Of a stretch of 64,000 bases of DNA, positions 1 to 10,856 are shown piece after piece; the first letter of the stretch is position 1, and every line of letters starts with the position of its first letter. Made by a program: the position numbers and the translations under genes. Origin of the DNA: Mauremys mutica (lineage: Eukaryota > Chordata > Testudines > Geoemydidae); contig NW_025422890.1 in assembly GCF_020497125.1 (NCBI RefSeq), positions 62,001-126,000 of the forward strand, written 5' to 3'. The notes under the pieces are model-generated. The model was not told the origin of the DNA. It did not search any database and was given only the letters and a program-made list of their open reading frames with translations.

Positions 1-143
1 TTACCAATGTGCATTTTTAGAGGACGGAATCCCTGATTAAGGGCTGGATACTTTACAATCTATGGATCTGTGTTTAAACTGCCCTGCCGTGTCAGTACCT
101 GCTGCTCTCTGCTGGCGCTGAGAATGTTTAGATTCGAGGAAGA

Positions 144-182
144 GGTTTTTGTATTCACTGCAGTTGATTTCTGATCGCTGTG
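144..182 (-). promoter_or_regulatory. V(D)J recombination signal, 23-bp spacer
   Basis: On the minus strand, directly after the V coding end, there is a heptamer CACAGCG (176-182), a 23-base spacer (153-175) and a nonamer ACAAAAACC (144-152). This is the arrangement expected 3' of an IGHV segment. The nonamer is canonical and the heptamer differs from CACAGTG at one position. Confidence 0.9.
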
Positions 183-479
183 TCTCTCGGACAGTAATAG
201 CGGCCGGTGTCTTCCGCTTTCAGTCTGGTCATTTGCAGCTACACCAGGCTCTTGGAGTCGTCTCTGGAGATGGTGAATAACTGTAAAACGTGCTGTGGCT
301 ATTAGCAGGGTTGTATATCAGTGAGACCCACTCCAGGCCCTTCCCGGGTGCCTGACGGACCCAGCTCATATGGTAGTTGGTGAAGGTGAACCCGGAGGCT
401 TTGCAGGAGAGGCTGAGAGAGTCTCCGGGCTTCTGAATTCCACCTCCGGACTCCACCAGAAGAACCTGGGACCGGACAT
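183..479 (-). pseudogene. IGHV segment, V exon, pseudogene
   Basis: This is the V exon of an immunoglobulin heavy-chain variable segment. A pyrimidine-rich acceptor ends at 480-481. The exon then reads through FR1 ([10 protein letters not shown]), the first cysteine ([10 protein letters not shown]) and FR2 ([14 protein letters not shown]). It loses frame at the CDR2/FR3 border, where the usual start of FR3 is deleted. After the shift, FR3 continues as FTISRDDSK and ends YYCPRD, with a further in-frame TAG at 239-241. The intron upstream resembles that of the V segment at 8201-8631, but I found no leader exon with an ATG and hydrophobic core. Frameshift, stop and missing leader make it non-functional, although its recombination signal is intact. 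Confidence 0.9.
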
Positions 480-629
480 CTGGGGGGAAAAGAAGAAGAA
501 AAAGCTCCGTTGGAATCACCTTAATACAAGACCTCAGCCAAAGCTCACAGAAGCCGTTGGAAAGATGCCCATTCACTTCACTGCGCTTTGGGTTGGGGCA
601 AGAACGTCCAACCTTCCTCGGAGTCGGCA

Positions 630-1494
630 CCCTGAAGGAATCTATCTATGGCTTAGGGTTATAACCCTGCAGGGGTTTGTAGGCCTGTGGCACTGTAACT
701 GAGAGTACAGTACTTGCACTGCTTTGAGCGGGGCTAATGGTATGAATCACAGTTCAGTTCCATAGAAGTGTTGTATCACTCTTCTTCCTCTTAGTATTAC
801 CGTTCATATTATTTTCAACACCCACTAAAAACAGGCAATAATACAGAGAAAAATGTCAAACTAAAGTTTCTATGGAAATGCTGGGTAAAATAATAAAATG
901 AACAGTGCATAGATCTTAAAAGCTCCACCTTGTCACTGTGTTTATGCAACAGGGTGGAGTTTTTAAAGGGTCTTAATGTAAATACGCAAATCCCATGGGA
1001 GCTGGAAACTTCCAATCTTTGGGTGCCTTTGAAAATCCCAGTCTCACACTCTAATTGGTGGAGGGCCTGTCCTTTCTCAGGTAAGATACAGTGCGCTCAG
1101 ACGCACAGCTCAGCGATATTTAAGTGTGGGAAATCTGTTACAAAGACTGTTATGTAAGATCCGAGCACAGTGCAGGGCTGAGATATTCCAAATCGCTTAA
1201 GGGAGATGGCAGTGGATGATTTTCAAGAATGCAAATGATTTCAGGGAGACCCTAGTACAATGTCTTAGGCCTTGATTCATGAAAGCATGTAAGAATTTGC
1301 TTAAACCCATCTCTATTCAGGACACTACTTTAAATTTAAGCACAATTCTTAGTGTCCCTGACTGAACTTTGCACTTTATTCTCAGTAGTGTCAATGGCTG
1401 TACAAGACCTGAAAGAATATTTATCTCATATCACTAAACCAGACAGAAATCGCTACATTTACCTGCTGATATGTGCACCAACATGCCCTTAATA
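630..1494. other. No gene seen
   Basis: No supported gene. Around 1260-1375 there is a short element rich in TTTAAG/CTTAAA-like stretches resembling the dispersed non-coding repeats of reptile genomes. An ATGCAAAT octamer occurs near 1229, but without the rest of a VH promoter. Confidence 0.4.
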
Positions 1495-1700
1495 CAGGGT
1501 TTCTCAAACAGAGATCACAGCTTGTATCGGGAAAGCCCCTGGAGAGCCAGGCCAGTTTACCTGCCCCTTCACAGATCCAGCTGATCGGGGCTCCTAGTAG
1601 CTGCCGATCGCTGCTCTGGGGCAATGGGACCTGCAAAGTGGTGGACAGTATGTCCCTCAACCCACGCCGCCTCAGCAGCCCCCATTGGCCCGGCCACTCA
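1495..1700. mobile_element. hAT-like DNA transposon fragment
   Basis: It starts with CAGGGTTTCTCAAAC, a terminal sequence typical of hAT (Charlie-like) elements. GC-rich non-coding sequence follows with the block CCCATTGGCCCGG often found inside such elements. No matching right end was found, so it is truncated. The stretch from 1700 to 2105 shows nothing I can identify. Confidence 0.5.
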
Positions 1701-2107
1701 TGACGTGTTGGTCAGAGCGAGCAGCATTCTGGTCAGCAGTTCGGGATCCATTCCTGCAGCCAGAAAGAGGCAGGGCAGGGTGCGCAGTACACAAACCATT
1801 GAAAGATGGTGCCAAATGCGAACAGAAGCACAGGGATTGCTGGGATGCGAAGCAATGCATCTTGGGGCATTGGGACAGGACCCAGGATGCCCCACGACCC
1901 CTTCCACCACAGAACCACACCCACCCACTCCTGTAACAGACTCCTACCCTCTGGCTGAGCTACTGAAGACGTCAAATCATGGTTTAAAGACTGTCTGAGC
2001 TCAGCCCAAAAACCTTTGTGTCCCTCAAGGTCTATTTAACCTACAATAAGTTTAACTGGGAGAAAAGAGACAACTCTGGGAACCCACGGATTTTATTTCA
2101 TCTCATT

Positions 2108-3178
2108 CCTTTCAGTCCTAGGACCAATCCTATTCAACTTATTCATAAATGATCTGGAGAAAGGGGTAAACAGTGAGGTGGCAAAGTTTGCAGGTGATAC
2201 TAAACTGCTCAAGATAGTTAAGACCAAAGCAGACTGTGAAGAACTTCAAAAAGATCTCACAAAATGAAGTGATTGGGCTACAAAATGGCAAATGAAATTT
2301 AACATGGATACATGTAAAATAATGCACATAGGTAAAAATAACCCCAACTATACATACAATATGATGGGGGCTAATTTAGCTACAACTAATCAGGAAAAAG
2401 ATCTTGGAGTCATCGTGGATAGTTCTCTGAAGACGTCTACGCAGTGTGCAGTGGCAGTCAAAAAAGCAAACAGGATGTTAGGAATCATTAAAGAGGGAAT
2501 AGAGAATAAGACTGAGAATATATTATTGCCCTTATATAAATCCATGGTACGCCCACATCTCGAATACTGTGTACAGATGTGGTGGTCTCATCTCAGAAAA
2601 GATATACTGGCATTAGAAAAGGTTCGGAAAAGGGCAACTAAAATGATTAGGGGTTTGGAATGGGTCCCATATGAGGGGCAATTAAAGAGGCTAGGACTTT
2701 TCAGCTTGGAAAAGAGGAGACTAAGGATATGGTAGAGGTATATAAAATCCTGAGTGATGTGGAGAAAGTGAATAAGCAAAAGTTATTTACTTATTCCCAC
2801 AATAAAAGAACTAGGGGCCACCAAATGAAATTAATAGGCAGCAGGTTTAAAACAAATAAAAGGAAGTTCTTCTTCATACAGTGCATAGTCAACCTGTGGA
2901 ACTCCTTGCCTGAGGAGGGTGTGAACTCTAGGACTATATCTGCGTTTAAAAGAGAACTGGATAAATTCATGGAGGTTCGGTCCATTAATGGCTATTAGCC
3001 AGGATGAGTAAGGAATGGTGTCCCTAGCCTCTGTTTGACGGCAGGAGAGAGATCACTTGATCATTACCTGTTAGGTTCACTCCCTCTGGGGCACCTGGCA
3101 TTGGCCATTGTCAGTAGACAGGATACTGGGCGGGATGGACCTTTGGTTTGACTCAGTCTGGCCATTCTTATGTTCATG
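2108..3178 (+). mobile_element. CR1/L3-type LINE, 5'-truncated, reverse transcriptase C-terminus
   Basis: This is the 3' kilobase of a non-LTR retrotransposon. Starting near 2112, translated pieces match the reverse transcriptase after its palm: a GPILFNLFINDLE-like block, a damaged FADDTKL block (FAGDTKL here), then [20 protein letters not shown] and RKRATKMIRGLE, and the C-terminal tail. The frame is broken by a stop near 2265 and a shift near 2733. The 3' end has GACTCAGTCTGGCC and ATTCTTATGTTCATG, unlike the CR1 at 20843-22226, so it is a different, older subfamily. It is inactive. Confidence 0.85.
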
Positions 3179-3934
3179 TAATACTGAAACCCAGAGATTA
3201 GCTATAACTCCTCACAGACAGATAATAATACTTTGATAAAAGGGAGCTTCTCTTCCCCCTTCAGTCACCTCTTCCTAACACGCTGACTGTGCTCCCCCAA
3301 GCGGCCCCAGATGTTTTATCTCAGCCTAGCAACCTATCCCAGGAACTGTGTTGCCCCCTTTGCACTTACAGAAACAATTACTGGGAGTTTGTCCAAGCAG
3401 AGGCACAAGATTCTAACATCGCCTCGCACTGGTGGAGGTGCCCAGGCCCCTATTCCTGTAGAAATAAATGTGAATAGGACTGAATACAGCAGTTAGAAAG
3501 CGAGAATGTTCTGACATCTGCCTGAGACCGCAACACCTGTTCACTCCCACCCCACAGACACTTTAACCCTACCGTCATGTCCTCCCACTGCCATTCCCAC
3601 CTCATAGAGACTCCCATGGCAGAGCTTATTCCCCTGACCTCCATATCTACCCGCTAGTGTTCTCCCTCAACTAACTTTACACAGAACAGACCCCCCCAAC
3701 ATCAGAGCCTGCGCTGCTCCTCTCTCTTTAGATCACAGATATTAGCGGTAGATTTTTGGATGTGCCTCTAGACTGGTGCCTAGGGATTTGTGCTCATTCA
3801 GGGCAGATGTAGAGTTGTCTCTGAAGGAAAAGTATAATCAGGATCCCACCACAGTGTGCTCGGCGCTGTACATACATTGGGAAAGCTGCAGTCTGGTTCC
3901 CCTCTCTCAGCCCTTGTGCAAGTGATTCAGGTCA
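3179..3934. other. No gene seen
   Basis: I see no coding or structural feature. A C-run occurs at 3693-3699. Short open frames here show no recognisable domain. Confidence 0.4.
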
Positions 3935-4062
3935 ATAATGGAAGAAGTGTCACTCTTTTAAAATGAGGGGACATGCAAATGATGGTCAGAGTGGCCTGTT
4001 TAAATCTGAGCCTCTCTCTGCCCAGGCTGCACCCGGAGAGACAATCCACAGCCCCCTGGTGT
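3935..4062 (+). promoter_or_regulatory. Orphan immunoglobulin VH promoter
   Basis: The plus strand carries octamer ATGCAAAT (3973-3980), then a TTTAAAT box about 20 bases on, then a CTCTCTGCCCAGGCTG stretch and AGAGACAAT. The same order and spacing is found on the minus strand upstream of the V segment at 8201-8631. The similarity extends some 35 bases upstream of the octamer and ends at CAGCCCCCTGG near 4060. After that the sequence is unrelated and no leader or V exon follows on this strand. I infer a V segment whose body was lost or displaced, in the opposite orientation to the other V remnants. Confidence 0.65.
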
Positions 4063-4239
4063 GGGAGGCAGCGGGTGGTGATAGAGGAAAGGATGGTGGC
4101 TAAACTGTGTTGGTGGTGACCTGGGGGCACCAGGGAAAGAGTTTTGGGACACTGACTGCAGGGGAGGCCGGGTGCAGAGCTGCTCCCTATGAAGTGCTAG
4201 GAACACCTGGATCAATTCTGCTTGGTGCTCCATAACGTT

Positions 4240-5590
4240 TAGGATCTGCTCCGTGGCTTCTTTCCAGTGCTCCGCACTTTCCTTCCATACCCTCCTTGCA
4301 ATGTCCTGCCACTCCTGAGTTTTTTGATTCTCAGCAGTGGCTTGCTAGCCGCTGCATAAGTTCATGCAGCAGGTCCTCTTTACTTTTTCGAGGCCGCCTC
4401 CTGAGTCTGCACAACCATTCAGCTGCAGATAACAAGGACGACTGGGCTCCCAAGGTTGCAACTGTGAAGCCAAAATGCAACATTTCACAGAGGCACCATT
4501 GTTAACACTAGACAGAGCACTGATATGGCCTATCTTAAACACAAGCACAATTCACATACCTATCACAACTGGCTGTCCCAAGGCGAGTGCACATAAGCCA
4601 CAAGACCCCCCAAAATGGTGGGTAACCACATGGGGCAGGAGATCTCATTGTTCCAGGGCCTTACTGTACTCAGGGACTGTGTGTTGGGGGAGAGCTAACA
4701 CTGCAGTGGGGCCCTATACTGAACCCTGTCCCCACATTTTCCACAAGCTGTGTTCACCATTGAAGATATCTGCTGCTGAGGGTGAGCAAGGAAGCAAGGA
4801 TGGTCTTCTGCAAGACTGCGGCTTCTGTCCTGGCCCTTATGTGTCTTGCCTGTGTGCAGCAATGGTACCCTCCGCCCCGCCCCAATGACACAGTCACGTG
4901 GGAATGTTACTCTTAATGGGACAGCAGCTCAGCCAAAGAACCTGTGGAAGTGGATTGCCCAATATCTGCATGAGACTTTCAGTGAGATCTCTGAGGCCAA
5001 TTACTGCAATGTGAAAGAATACATGAGTGCCCTGTTCTGCCTCTAGGCACCGCAGACCCAAGCCTGCTTTCTGGAGCCCTTCTCACCCCACCAGCCTGTC
5101 CCCAACAACTCGCTTCCCAAAATCAAAGCTGCTTACCAGGTGCCTCCTCTCATCTTTGTGCTTCCCCAAGCTCCAACTGCTGCAACTGGCTACAAAATAG
5201 CTCCTGGATGCATGCATCTATGGATGTTGAGTCATCCTCTGGCTCTGGAATCCCCTCCTCCTTAGCACCCTCACCCCTGATATCCTCATGCTCCTGGCTT
5301 GGTGCACTCTGGGCTGGCACAGCACTGGAAGTGTCCATGGGGCTGTTTGGAGTGGAGGTGGGGTCACCCCCAAGTACGTATCCAGCTTATTGTAGAACCA
5401 GCAGGTCATGGGGGCAGCACTGGAGTGGTGGTTTGCCTCCCGCGTCTTGTGGTCGGTGTTCAGCAGCTCCTTCATTTTAACACTGTACTGCAATGTGTCC
5501 CGGTCATGGCCCTTGATATCTGCCTGTAGGTTTTGCAATTCCCACGGCTGGAGCCCAGCAGGGACCGGACAGTCTCCTTGTAAAGTTATT
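4240..5590 (-). pseudogene. MYB/SANT-like domain gene (Harbinger-associated type), degraded
   Basis: On the minus strand at about 5580-5150, pieces of a MYB/SANT-like DNA-binding protein are readable: a YRQISRAM-like piece, then DRDTLQ, KMKELLNTDHKTREAN, CWFYNKLDTYLG and an acidic tail with EPEDDS. PIF/Harbinger transposons encode such a protein beside the transposase, and many reptile genomes carry dispersed copies. At least two frameshifts separate the pieces, so it is a pseudogene. The part from 4240 to 5100 is assigned to the same unit only by resemblance and position. It could be a separate repeat. No transposase was found. Confidence 0.5.
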
Positions 5591-6468
5591 TGGTTTATTT
5601 GTGATGGGCGTTTGGAAACCTTTTCTTTAACAAGTTACCCTGACAGAAAGGGGTAGAGTAACCCTGTGCGAGGGGACTCTGGGGGCTGGGACAGCTTCTG
5701 TGCACGTCAGTACAGTTAACATTCAATGCCTGCGCTGAGAGGGGAGGAGAGAAGGAGAGAGCTCCGAGAGACAACGTCTCTACTACTTACCTCCTGATCG
5801 TGATCTCAGTCCTGAGCTGGCTGCTGCTGGTCCGAGTGCCTCCTGTGCTTCCTGACGTCCCTGAACACAGCGACAGGTCTGGATCTAACCTCCCAGAGGA
5901 AACCTTTTCTGGAGGATTTCAATCTGTAAAGTACAAACACCTCCATATATTATACCTTAGGGGAAAGGGGGTCTCGGCTTCCCGCCCACACAAACCTCTG
6001 AATTATATCTGTAATTATCTACTTACCGCATATTCACTAAACCACTTTCTAGCTTGTTTATTTGTTCCTTTTTAGTCTTTCACAGTAAAACCAGCAGGTG
6101 ACAGATCCTGACTCGGGGATAAGCCATGCCTACGTCTTCTTTAGCAGGGGTCCTGTAGTATTTTTTCTAAATTACCCCCACTATATCCCTTCCCCAAATG
6201 CTACAGAGACTGTGGGCAGGTATGGTGGGTAGGTGCAGCGAGGAGGAAAATAGGCAGCATTGTAGGGGTCTCTGTGAGGTGAGAGTGGCTGTGGGAGGTA
6301 GGTATAAAGGGGAAAGGAGATTTTAGTGTGAGGGGGCATGTCAGTATGTTACCGAAATATCGGGTCCGTCTAGCTGATAGCCAGTAACAGCCTGACAGGG
6401 ATAAGGAAAAGATGCTTTATTCTGTAGAAGAAAGGAGAGCCCTGTAATGAGATACAGAAGACTCAGTC
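5591..6468. other. No gene seen
   Basis: Mixed-composition sequence without a recognisable gene, RNA or repeat boundary. Confidence 0.4.
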
Positions 6469-6771
6469 CAGGGCCGGCTCCAGACCCCAGCGCGCCAAGC
6501 GCACGCTTGGAGCGGCGTCCCGCGGGAAGGCGGCAGGTGGCTCCGGCTGACCTCCCGCAGACGTGCCTGTGGAGGGTCCGCTGGTCCCGCACCTCTGGTG
6601 GAACATCCACAGGCATGCCTGCGGGAGGTCCACCGGAGCCGCGGGACCAGCAGACCCTCCGCAGGCACGTCTGCGGGAGGTCCACCACAGCCACAGGACA
6701 GGCGACCGCCAAAGTGCCCTCCGCGGCATGCCGCCGTCCTTGGGGCAGCGGAAATCCTAGAGCTGCCCCTG
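6469..6771. mobile_element. hAT-type MITE, GC-rich, palindromic interior
   Basis: Ends are CAGGGCCGGCTC and its imperfect inverse GAGCTGCCCCTG. Flanking 8-mers ACTCAGTC (6461-6468) and ACTCCATC (6772-6779) look like a decayed 8-bp target duplication, as hAT elements make. The interior repeats a short CGTGCCTGYGGAGG-type block in both orientations. It is non-coding. Confidence 0.75.
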
Positions 6772-7157
6772 ACTCCATCTTACACAAATTTCACAGATCC
6801 TTTATACACATTCAGACAAAGACCCCTGCCGTGTTAACACTTGATTGGTGGTTGCCAGACCCCGTACTTCTGCTATCTGGTCAATGAAAACCGGTTTGGA
6901 GCTCGCTTTTTCTGCTTCAAGGCAGAGGAAAAAAGACAGTTCAGAAGTTCAGATCACTGTGTATGTGAGGCTTCTGCTTCCCCCTACTGGCTGCCTGCTA
7001 GTTGTTAAGGGGGGGTCACCAGTAACTTTCACAGTATAATAGTCCCCTAATGACACTTTTAACTGAAAGGAAATGAAAAACATGAATCCAAGCAGAGAGA
7101 GGCTGAATCGGGTCATAGTAGCAGGCAGAACAGCAGCTCAGTTACTAGTAGTCGGCA

Positions 7158-7405
7158 TTCATATTGCTTTTCATTTTTATATTCCTATTTGGATTCGTAT
7201 TTCTATTCACGCTGTTATTCCCATTCCCATTTGAATTCACACTTCCATTCATATTGCCAATGCCATCCATAGGAGTTCACAGTCATATATATCTATTCGT
7301 ATTTCCCTTTATAGACCCATTAATACTCCAGTTCATATCCCAATTCAAACTAATACCCCTTTATATTTCCATTTACATTCCTCTTCCCATTCCCATTTAT
7401 GTTTG
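7158..7405. repeat. Degenerate short-period repeat (CATTCCCATTYATA-like)
   Basis: About 250 bases are built from diverged copies of a roughly 12-base pyrimidine-rich motif (for example ATTCCCATTCCCATTT). The open frame across it is low-complexity Phe/Pro/Ile and is not a gene. Confidence 0.6.
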
Positions 7406-7575
7406 GAGTCATACCCACTTTGACCCATCACTGTGCATGAAACTCACAGACATAATTCCTCTTGATTTTTGTGTGAATGTGGATCTGGGCAACAGACCCT
7501 CAAATAATGTTAATCACTAAAATATTGTACGCAGTAGGTGCATAGCTATGGCGCCAGCAATTAATGCCGCTTCCT

Positions 7576-7647
7576 GGCTCCATAGCTCAGCGTTTAGCGC
7601 CCTGGTGTTGTAAACCAGTGGGCGTCAGCTCAAATCTCACTAAGGCC
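7576..7647 (+). pseudogene. tRNA-Thr (TGT)-like sequence, probably a pseudogene
   Basis: The sequence starts GGCTCCATAGCTCAG and has a perfect anticodon stem CTGGT/ACCAG around the loop GTTGTAA with anticodon TGT. A T-arm-like segment and AAGGCC close it. This matches the vertebrate tRNA-Thr(TGT) pattern. The acceptor stem has two mismatches, the T-stem one, the TTC of the T-loop is CTC, and position 32 is G. It is probably a pseudogene or the head of a tRNA-derived SINE, though a full SINE tail is not visible. Confidence 0.7.
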
Positions 7648-8161
7648 CAGCCTGTTACTGTGTGCGGACTGGGCACGTTGTCAGGCTCTCGGATTATATG
7701 GCCTCCTGAAGTCTCTTTCTACCCCCATCTTCTATGGCGGGGTTGTGCTGCCCCTATAAAAAGGGTGGAGGGGGAATATCACTGCGGGATTATTGACCCC
7801 ATACTGCCTGTCAAACAACCCTCACTCAGGGCTCAACATGCCCTCTGAGTTGGGTTGCACGAATGGCTCGGCTTCTCCACTGACTTCACTGGGAGAAGGA
7901 AGAAGCCTTAAAATGGACAGTACGCGATCAGAGAGTCACTGGGGATATCCACAGTCTAGCGAGGTCGGATGCACCTGTCCTTTCTTTCTGCTGTGTGTGA
8001 AATACACGCTTGGCATCCCCTGGGGAAATGTGATTACCAGAGCCTCTGACTCCTAGTACAGCTGTGTGCGGGGCGATATTTTGTGTCTGTTTTCATTGAT
8101 GCGGAGCGTGAACGCCACCCGCAGGAAATTCCTTTCCCTGTGTCTGCAGGGGCTGGGGGGA

Positions 8162-8200
8162 CGTTTTTGTCTGAGCTCAGACTGGCTTCCCCTCGCTGTG
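8162..8200 (-). promoter_or_regulatory. V(D)J recombination signal, 23-bp spacer
   Basis: On the minus strand: heptamer CACAGCG (8194-8200), 23-base spacer (8171-8193), nonamer ACAAAAACG (8162-8170). It directly abuts the codons for the end of FR3. The heptamer variant is the same as in the V segment near position 180. Confidence 0.9.
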
Positions 8201-8631
8201 TCTCTGGCGCAGTAATACACGGCGGTGACCTCGGGCTTCAGGCCGCTCATCTGTAAGTTTACCGTGGTGATGGAGTTGTCTCTGGAGATGGTGAATCGCC
8301 CTTCGACAGCCTTAGTATACCACTGGCTCGATCCGCTTGGGGAGCTAACCCTAGCCACCCACTCTAGCCCCTTCCCAGGAGCCTGACGGACCCAGTTCAT
8401 TTCGTAGTCAGTAAAAGTGAAGCGAGAGGCGGAGGGAATCTCCGGGCTTTTTCACATCCCCTCCGGACTCCACCAGCTGCACCTGGGACCGGACACCTGG
8501 GAAGAAAAACACAACACAAATCACATAAAAAGGGCAACAGTATCACATTCACTTGACTGTGCGAATTACACAGGGGACAAAATACCTTCCAAAGCTGCGA
8601 AAATGAAAATTAAATGGAGCCAAAGTCTCAT
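8201..8631 (-). pseudogene. IGHV segment with intact leader, pseudogene by a 14-nt deletion
   Basis: Leader exon 8586-8631 starts with ATG and encodes a signal peptide MRLWLHLIFIFAALE, split by a GT donor (8584-8585). An intron of 89 bases ends with an AG acceptor (8497-8498). The V exon (8201-8496) continues [16 protein letters not shown]2 [16 protein letters not shown]3 RFTISRDNS and YYCARD, followed by a recombination signal. In FR1, 14 nucleotides are missing compared with the V exon at 183-479, just after the codons for SLRLS. This removes the first conserved cysteine and shifts the frame, with a TGA in CDR1. All else (promoter octamer, leader, splice sites, signal) looks usable. It could only take part in rearrangement or serve as a gene-conversion donor. 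Confidence 0.92.
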
Positions 8632-8734
8632 TTTCTCTGGTATAGGAAGGAAACGTTCTTAGGGGACTAGCCGGTAACTGCACAGACCCAGGGGGCTGAA
8701 AATTGTCTCTCTTGGTTCAGGCTGGGCAGAGAAA

Positions 8735-8774
8735 GGGACAGATTTAAACAGGAAACGGTCACCCCTATTTGCAT
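8735..8774 (-). promoter_or_regulatory. VH promoter: octamer and AT-rich box
   Basis: The minus strand has the immunoglobulin octamer ATGCAAAT (8767-8774), about 136 bases before the leader ATG, and a TTTAAAT box near 8742. Octamer-binding Oct-1/Oct-2 proteins drive IGHV transcription from this motif in B cells. The layout repeats on the plus strand at 3973-4010. Confidence 0.85.
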
Positions 8775-8799
8775 ATCCCGCTCCTTATAAGGGACAGAC

Positions 8800-9968
8800 T
8801 CCTTCCATTAACTAAGGGAATTACTCTCAGTAGAGCTCCGAGTTGAGTCTGACTCTCTCTGCATTTCTGCAACTAACAACCTGCGATGAGCTCCTGAATA
8901 TACAGAGACCCCCAGCTGCGTAGTCTGTGTTAGCCCTGTAGGACACATAGAGGTTTCTTATATATATAACTTCTATTACCTTTAGAAACTTTAGTATGGA
9001 ACTCATTTATGAATATGTTTACTTGCTTTAATCTTGTATATAACCCTCTTGTTTCCTATTTAAAACAAATCTTTACATAGTGTAGGATTGGCAAAGGGGG
9101 CACGAATGCATAGGCCTGGTGCTCTTGAACACCTCTGCAATAGTCACTGGGAGGACCCTTTAAGGGGATCAGCCCCCAAAGGGTCACACTCTCACTAGAG
9201 TAAACCACTTGGCTTCACCACCTCTTGGGAACCGAAACTTAGAGCCTCCAGCCTCCCTGCTTCAGAGAGTCCAGAAGCTCCCTTCAGAGAGTCCAGCTGA
9301 GTTGGGCACCTGAGGAAGACGTGTACCCCCAAAGGGAGCAATTCACCATGAAGTTCCTTATACTGACACCATTTGAGATCTTGGAGTTTCTCTTCCCTTT
9401 GCAGGTAAAATTTGCACTTGGGGTGTGTTTTCTTTGTTCCCTTCTGTTGGGTGATTTGTTTGTTCCAGGTTTTTGTTTGTTTACCTGGAGTGGGTGTTTA
9501 AATGGAAGAGGTCCTGTGGTGAGAGTCCTTCTTGCCATAGTGGAAAGAAGCTGCAAAGTAGCACCTCACTCCCTTAGGCATCTTTGAAATTTCAGGCCTA
9601 ATTAATTCACTTCAGGTAGAGAGACCTAACCAAATGTCTCTATGTAAAGCTGTAGGAGACTCTGTAAGATGTTTAGGACATCAGTCTTTTAACAGTAAAT
9701 CCAATATCTTCTTCTTCTTCTCCTTCCTAAGCCCCCTAAATACTAAGGGATAGATTTACAAATGGATTTAGGAGCCCAATTGCCACATTAGGAACCCACA
9801 TCCCATAATCAGGCCCCAAATGGGATTCAACGCATCCTCCCCCCTGCCCAGCTATCCCTGAATTCTGCATACATCTAAGATCACTTTTCATCTAAGTTTT
9901 TTGCCAGTAGAAGTTCCCTGGGCACCTATGTTTCTGACTCTGCGTGTGCACTTTGCAGCCCCTGGTCT
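8800..9968. other. No gene seen
   Basis: AT-rich intergenic sequence. A roughly 24-base stretch (TTCAGAGAGTCCAG) is tandemly repeated near 9262-9298. There is no coding or RNA feature I can support. Confidence 0.4.
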
Positions 9969-10036
9969 TGTCTACATGGACTATAACCTGTAGAGTGCAC
10001 TGGCTCATTGTGCTTCAAATGTCCCATGTAGACCCT
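9969..10036. mobile_element. Very short MITE-like inverted repeat
   Basis: GTCTACATGG at the left and CCATGTAGAC at the right form a 10-bp inverted repeat around about 45 bases. The size and ends suggest a miniature DNA-transposon remnant. The family is unknown. Confidence 0.4.
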
Positions 10037-10494
10037 GGTAGTGCTCAAAGAGTCATTCTGGTTAAAACAGTTAGAGTTAGAGCTTCAGACTGGTAATGTA
10101 TCAAACAGAGTTAGAGCTTCACACTGGTTCAAAGGACAACTTTGGGAGGGATGTAAACTCCCATGCTTTCAGAGTCACAAGAACGCTTGAGGGAGGGAGG
10201 AATGAGAAATCTTATGCTTTTGAGTGGGTGAGTTGATAATTGCCACACATTTCTCTGCTTTCTATAAAAGAGCTGGTGCTGGTGGCCCCTGTGGGAGGCA
10301 GAAGGCTGAGCTAGGTGGGCCCTTGGGAGAGTGTTGGGTCTGGCAATTCTTAGGGCCCCAGATTTTGGATGGCAGTTCAAAAATAACATTGATTATTGCA
10401 GGCTAACTCAGGGTAAAGCGTCCGGTCTTATCTTCTGAGTTATGCAAGGAAAGAAGTCTGTAGTGGTAACAGCAGGAGTCTATGCAGAAATATT

Positions 10495-10690
10495 CTACCT
10501 TTTCCCAGAGGCTGTTGTGAAGGACAAGAATATAACAGGGTTCCAAAAAGAACTAGATATATTCATGGAGGATCGGTGCATCAATGGCTGTTAGTCACGA
10601 TGGGCAGGAATGGTGTCCCTAGCCTCTGTTTTGCCAGAAGCTGGGAATGGGTGACTGGAGGTGGATCACTTGATGATCACCTGTTCTGTT
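10495..10690 (+). mobile_element. CR1/L3-type LINE 3' fragment
   Basis: The frame reads a short piece of the element's C-terminal tail (GFQKELDIFMEDRCINGC) followed by untranslated sequence (GGTGTCCCTAGCCTCTG) also found near 3020 in the LINE at 2108-3178. It is cut on the right by an LTR fragment. Confidence 0.75.
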
Positions 10691-10856
10691 TGTGATGGGT
10701 TGGATCACAGAAACCCCCAACTGATGTGCCAAGATTACTTCTGCCCCTGCTTTCCTGCCCTGGCAGCTTGGGACTTCAGTGCCCTTCCTGGTTTGAGCCA
10801 GACCCACTAGCCTGCTGCAAACCCAGACCCCCAGGTCTGAATCACATCCCCTAATA
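10691..10856 (-). mobile_element. LTR 3'-end fragment (family of 24081-25149)
   Basis: The minus-strand sequence ends GATCCAACCCATCACA and contains CAGACCTGGGGGTCTG-like and GAGCCAGA-like blocks shared with the LTR at 24081-25149 and its mirror at 34186-35292. Only the last 165 bases are present. Confidence 0.6.

Noticed and set aside
1229..1240. ATGCAAAT octamer upstream of the first V pseudogene
   Set aside because: About 750 bases from the V exon, in the wrong orientation for that gene, and without the TTTAAAT box and following motif.
7164..7520. A 118-codon hydrophobic frame
   Set aside because: Low-complexity Phe/Pro/Ile translation of a degenerate short-period repeat.
9468..9476. GGTTTTTGT, resembling a recombination-signal nonamer
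   Set aside because: No heptamer at 12 or 23 bases on either side, so not a D or V signal.
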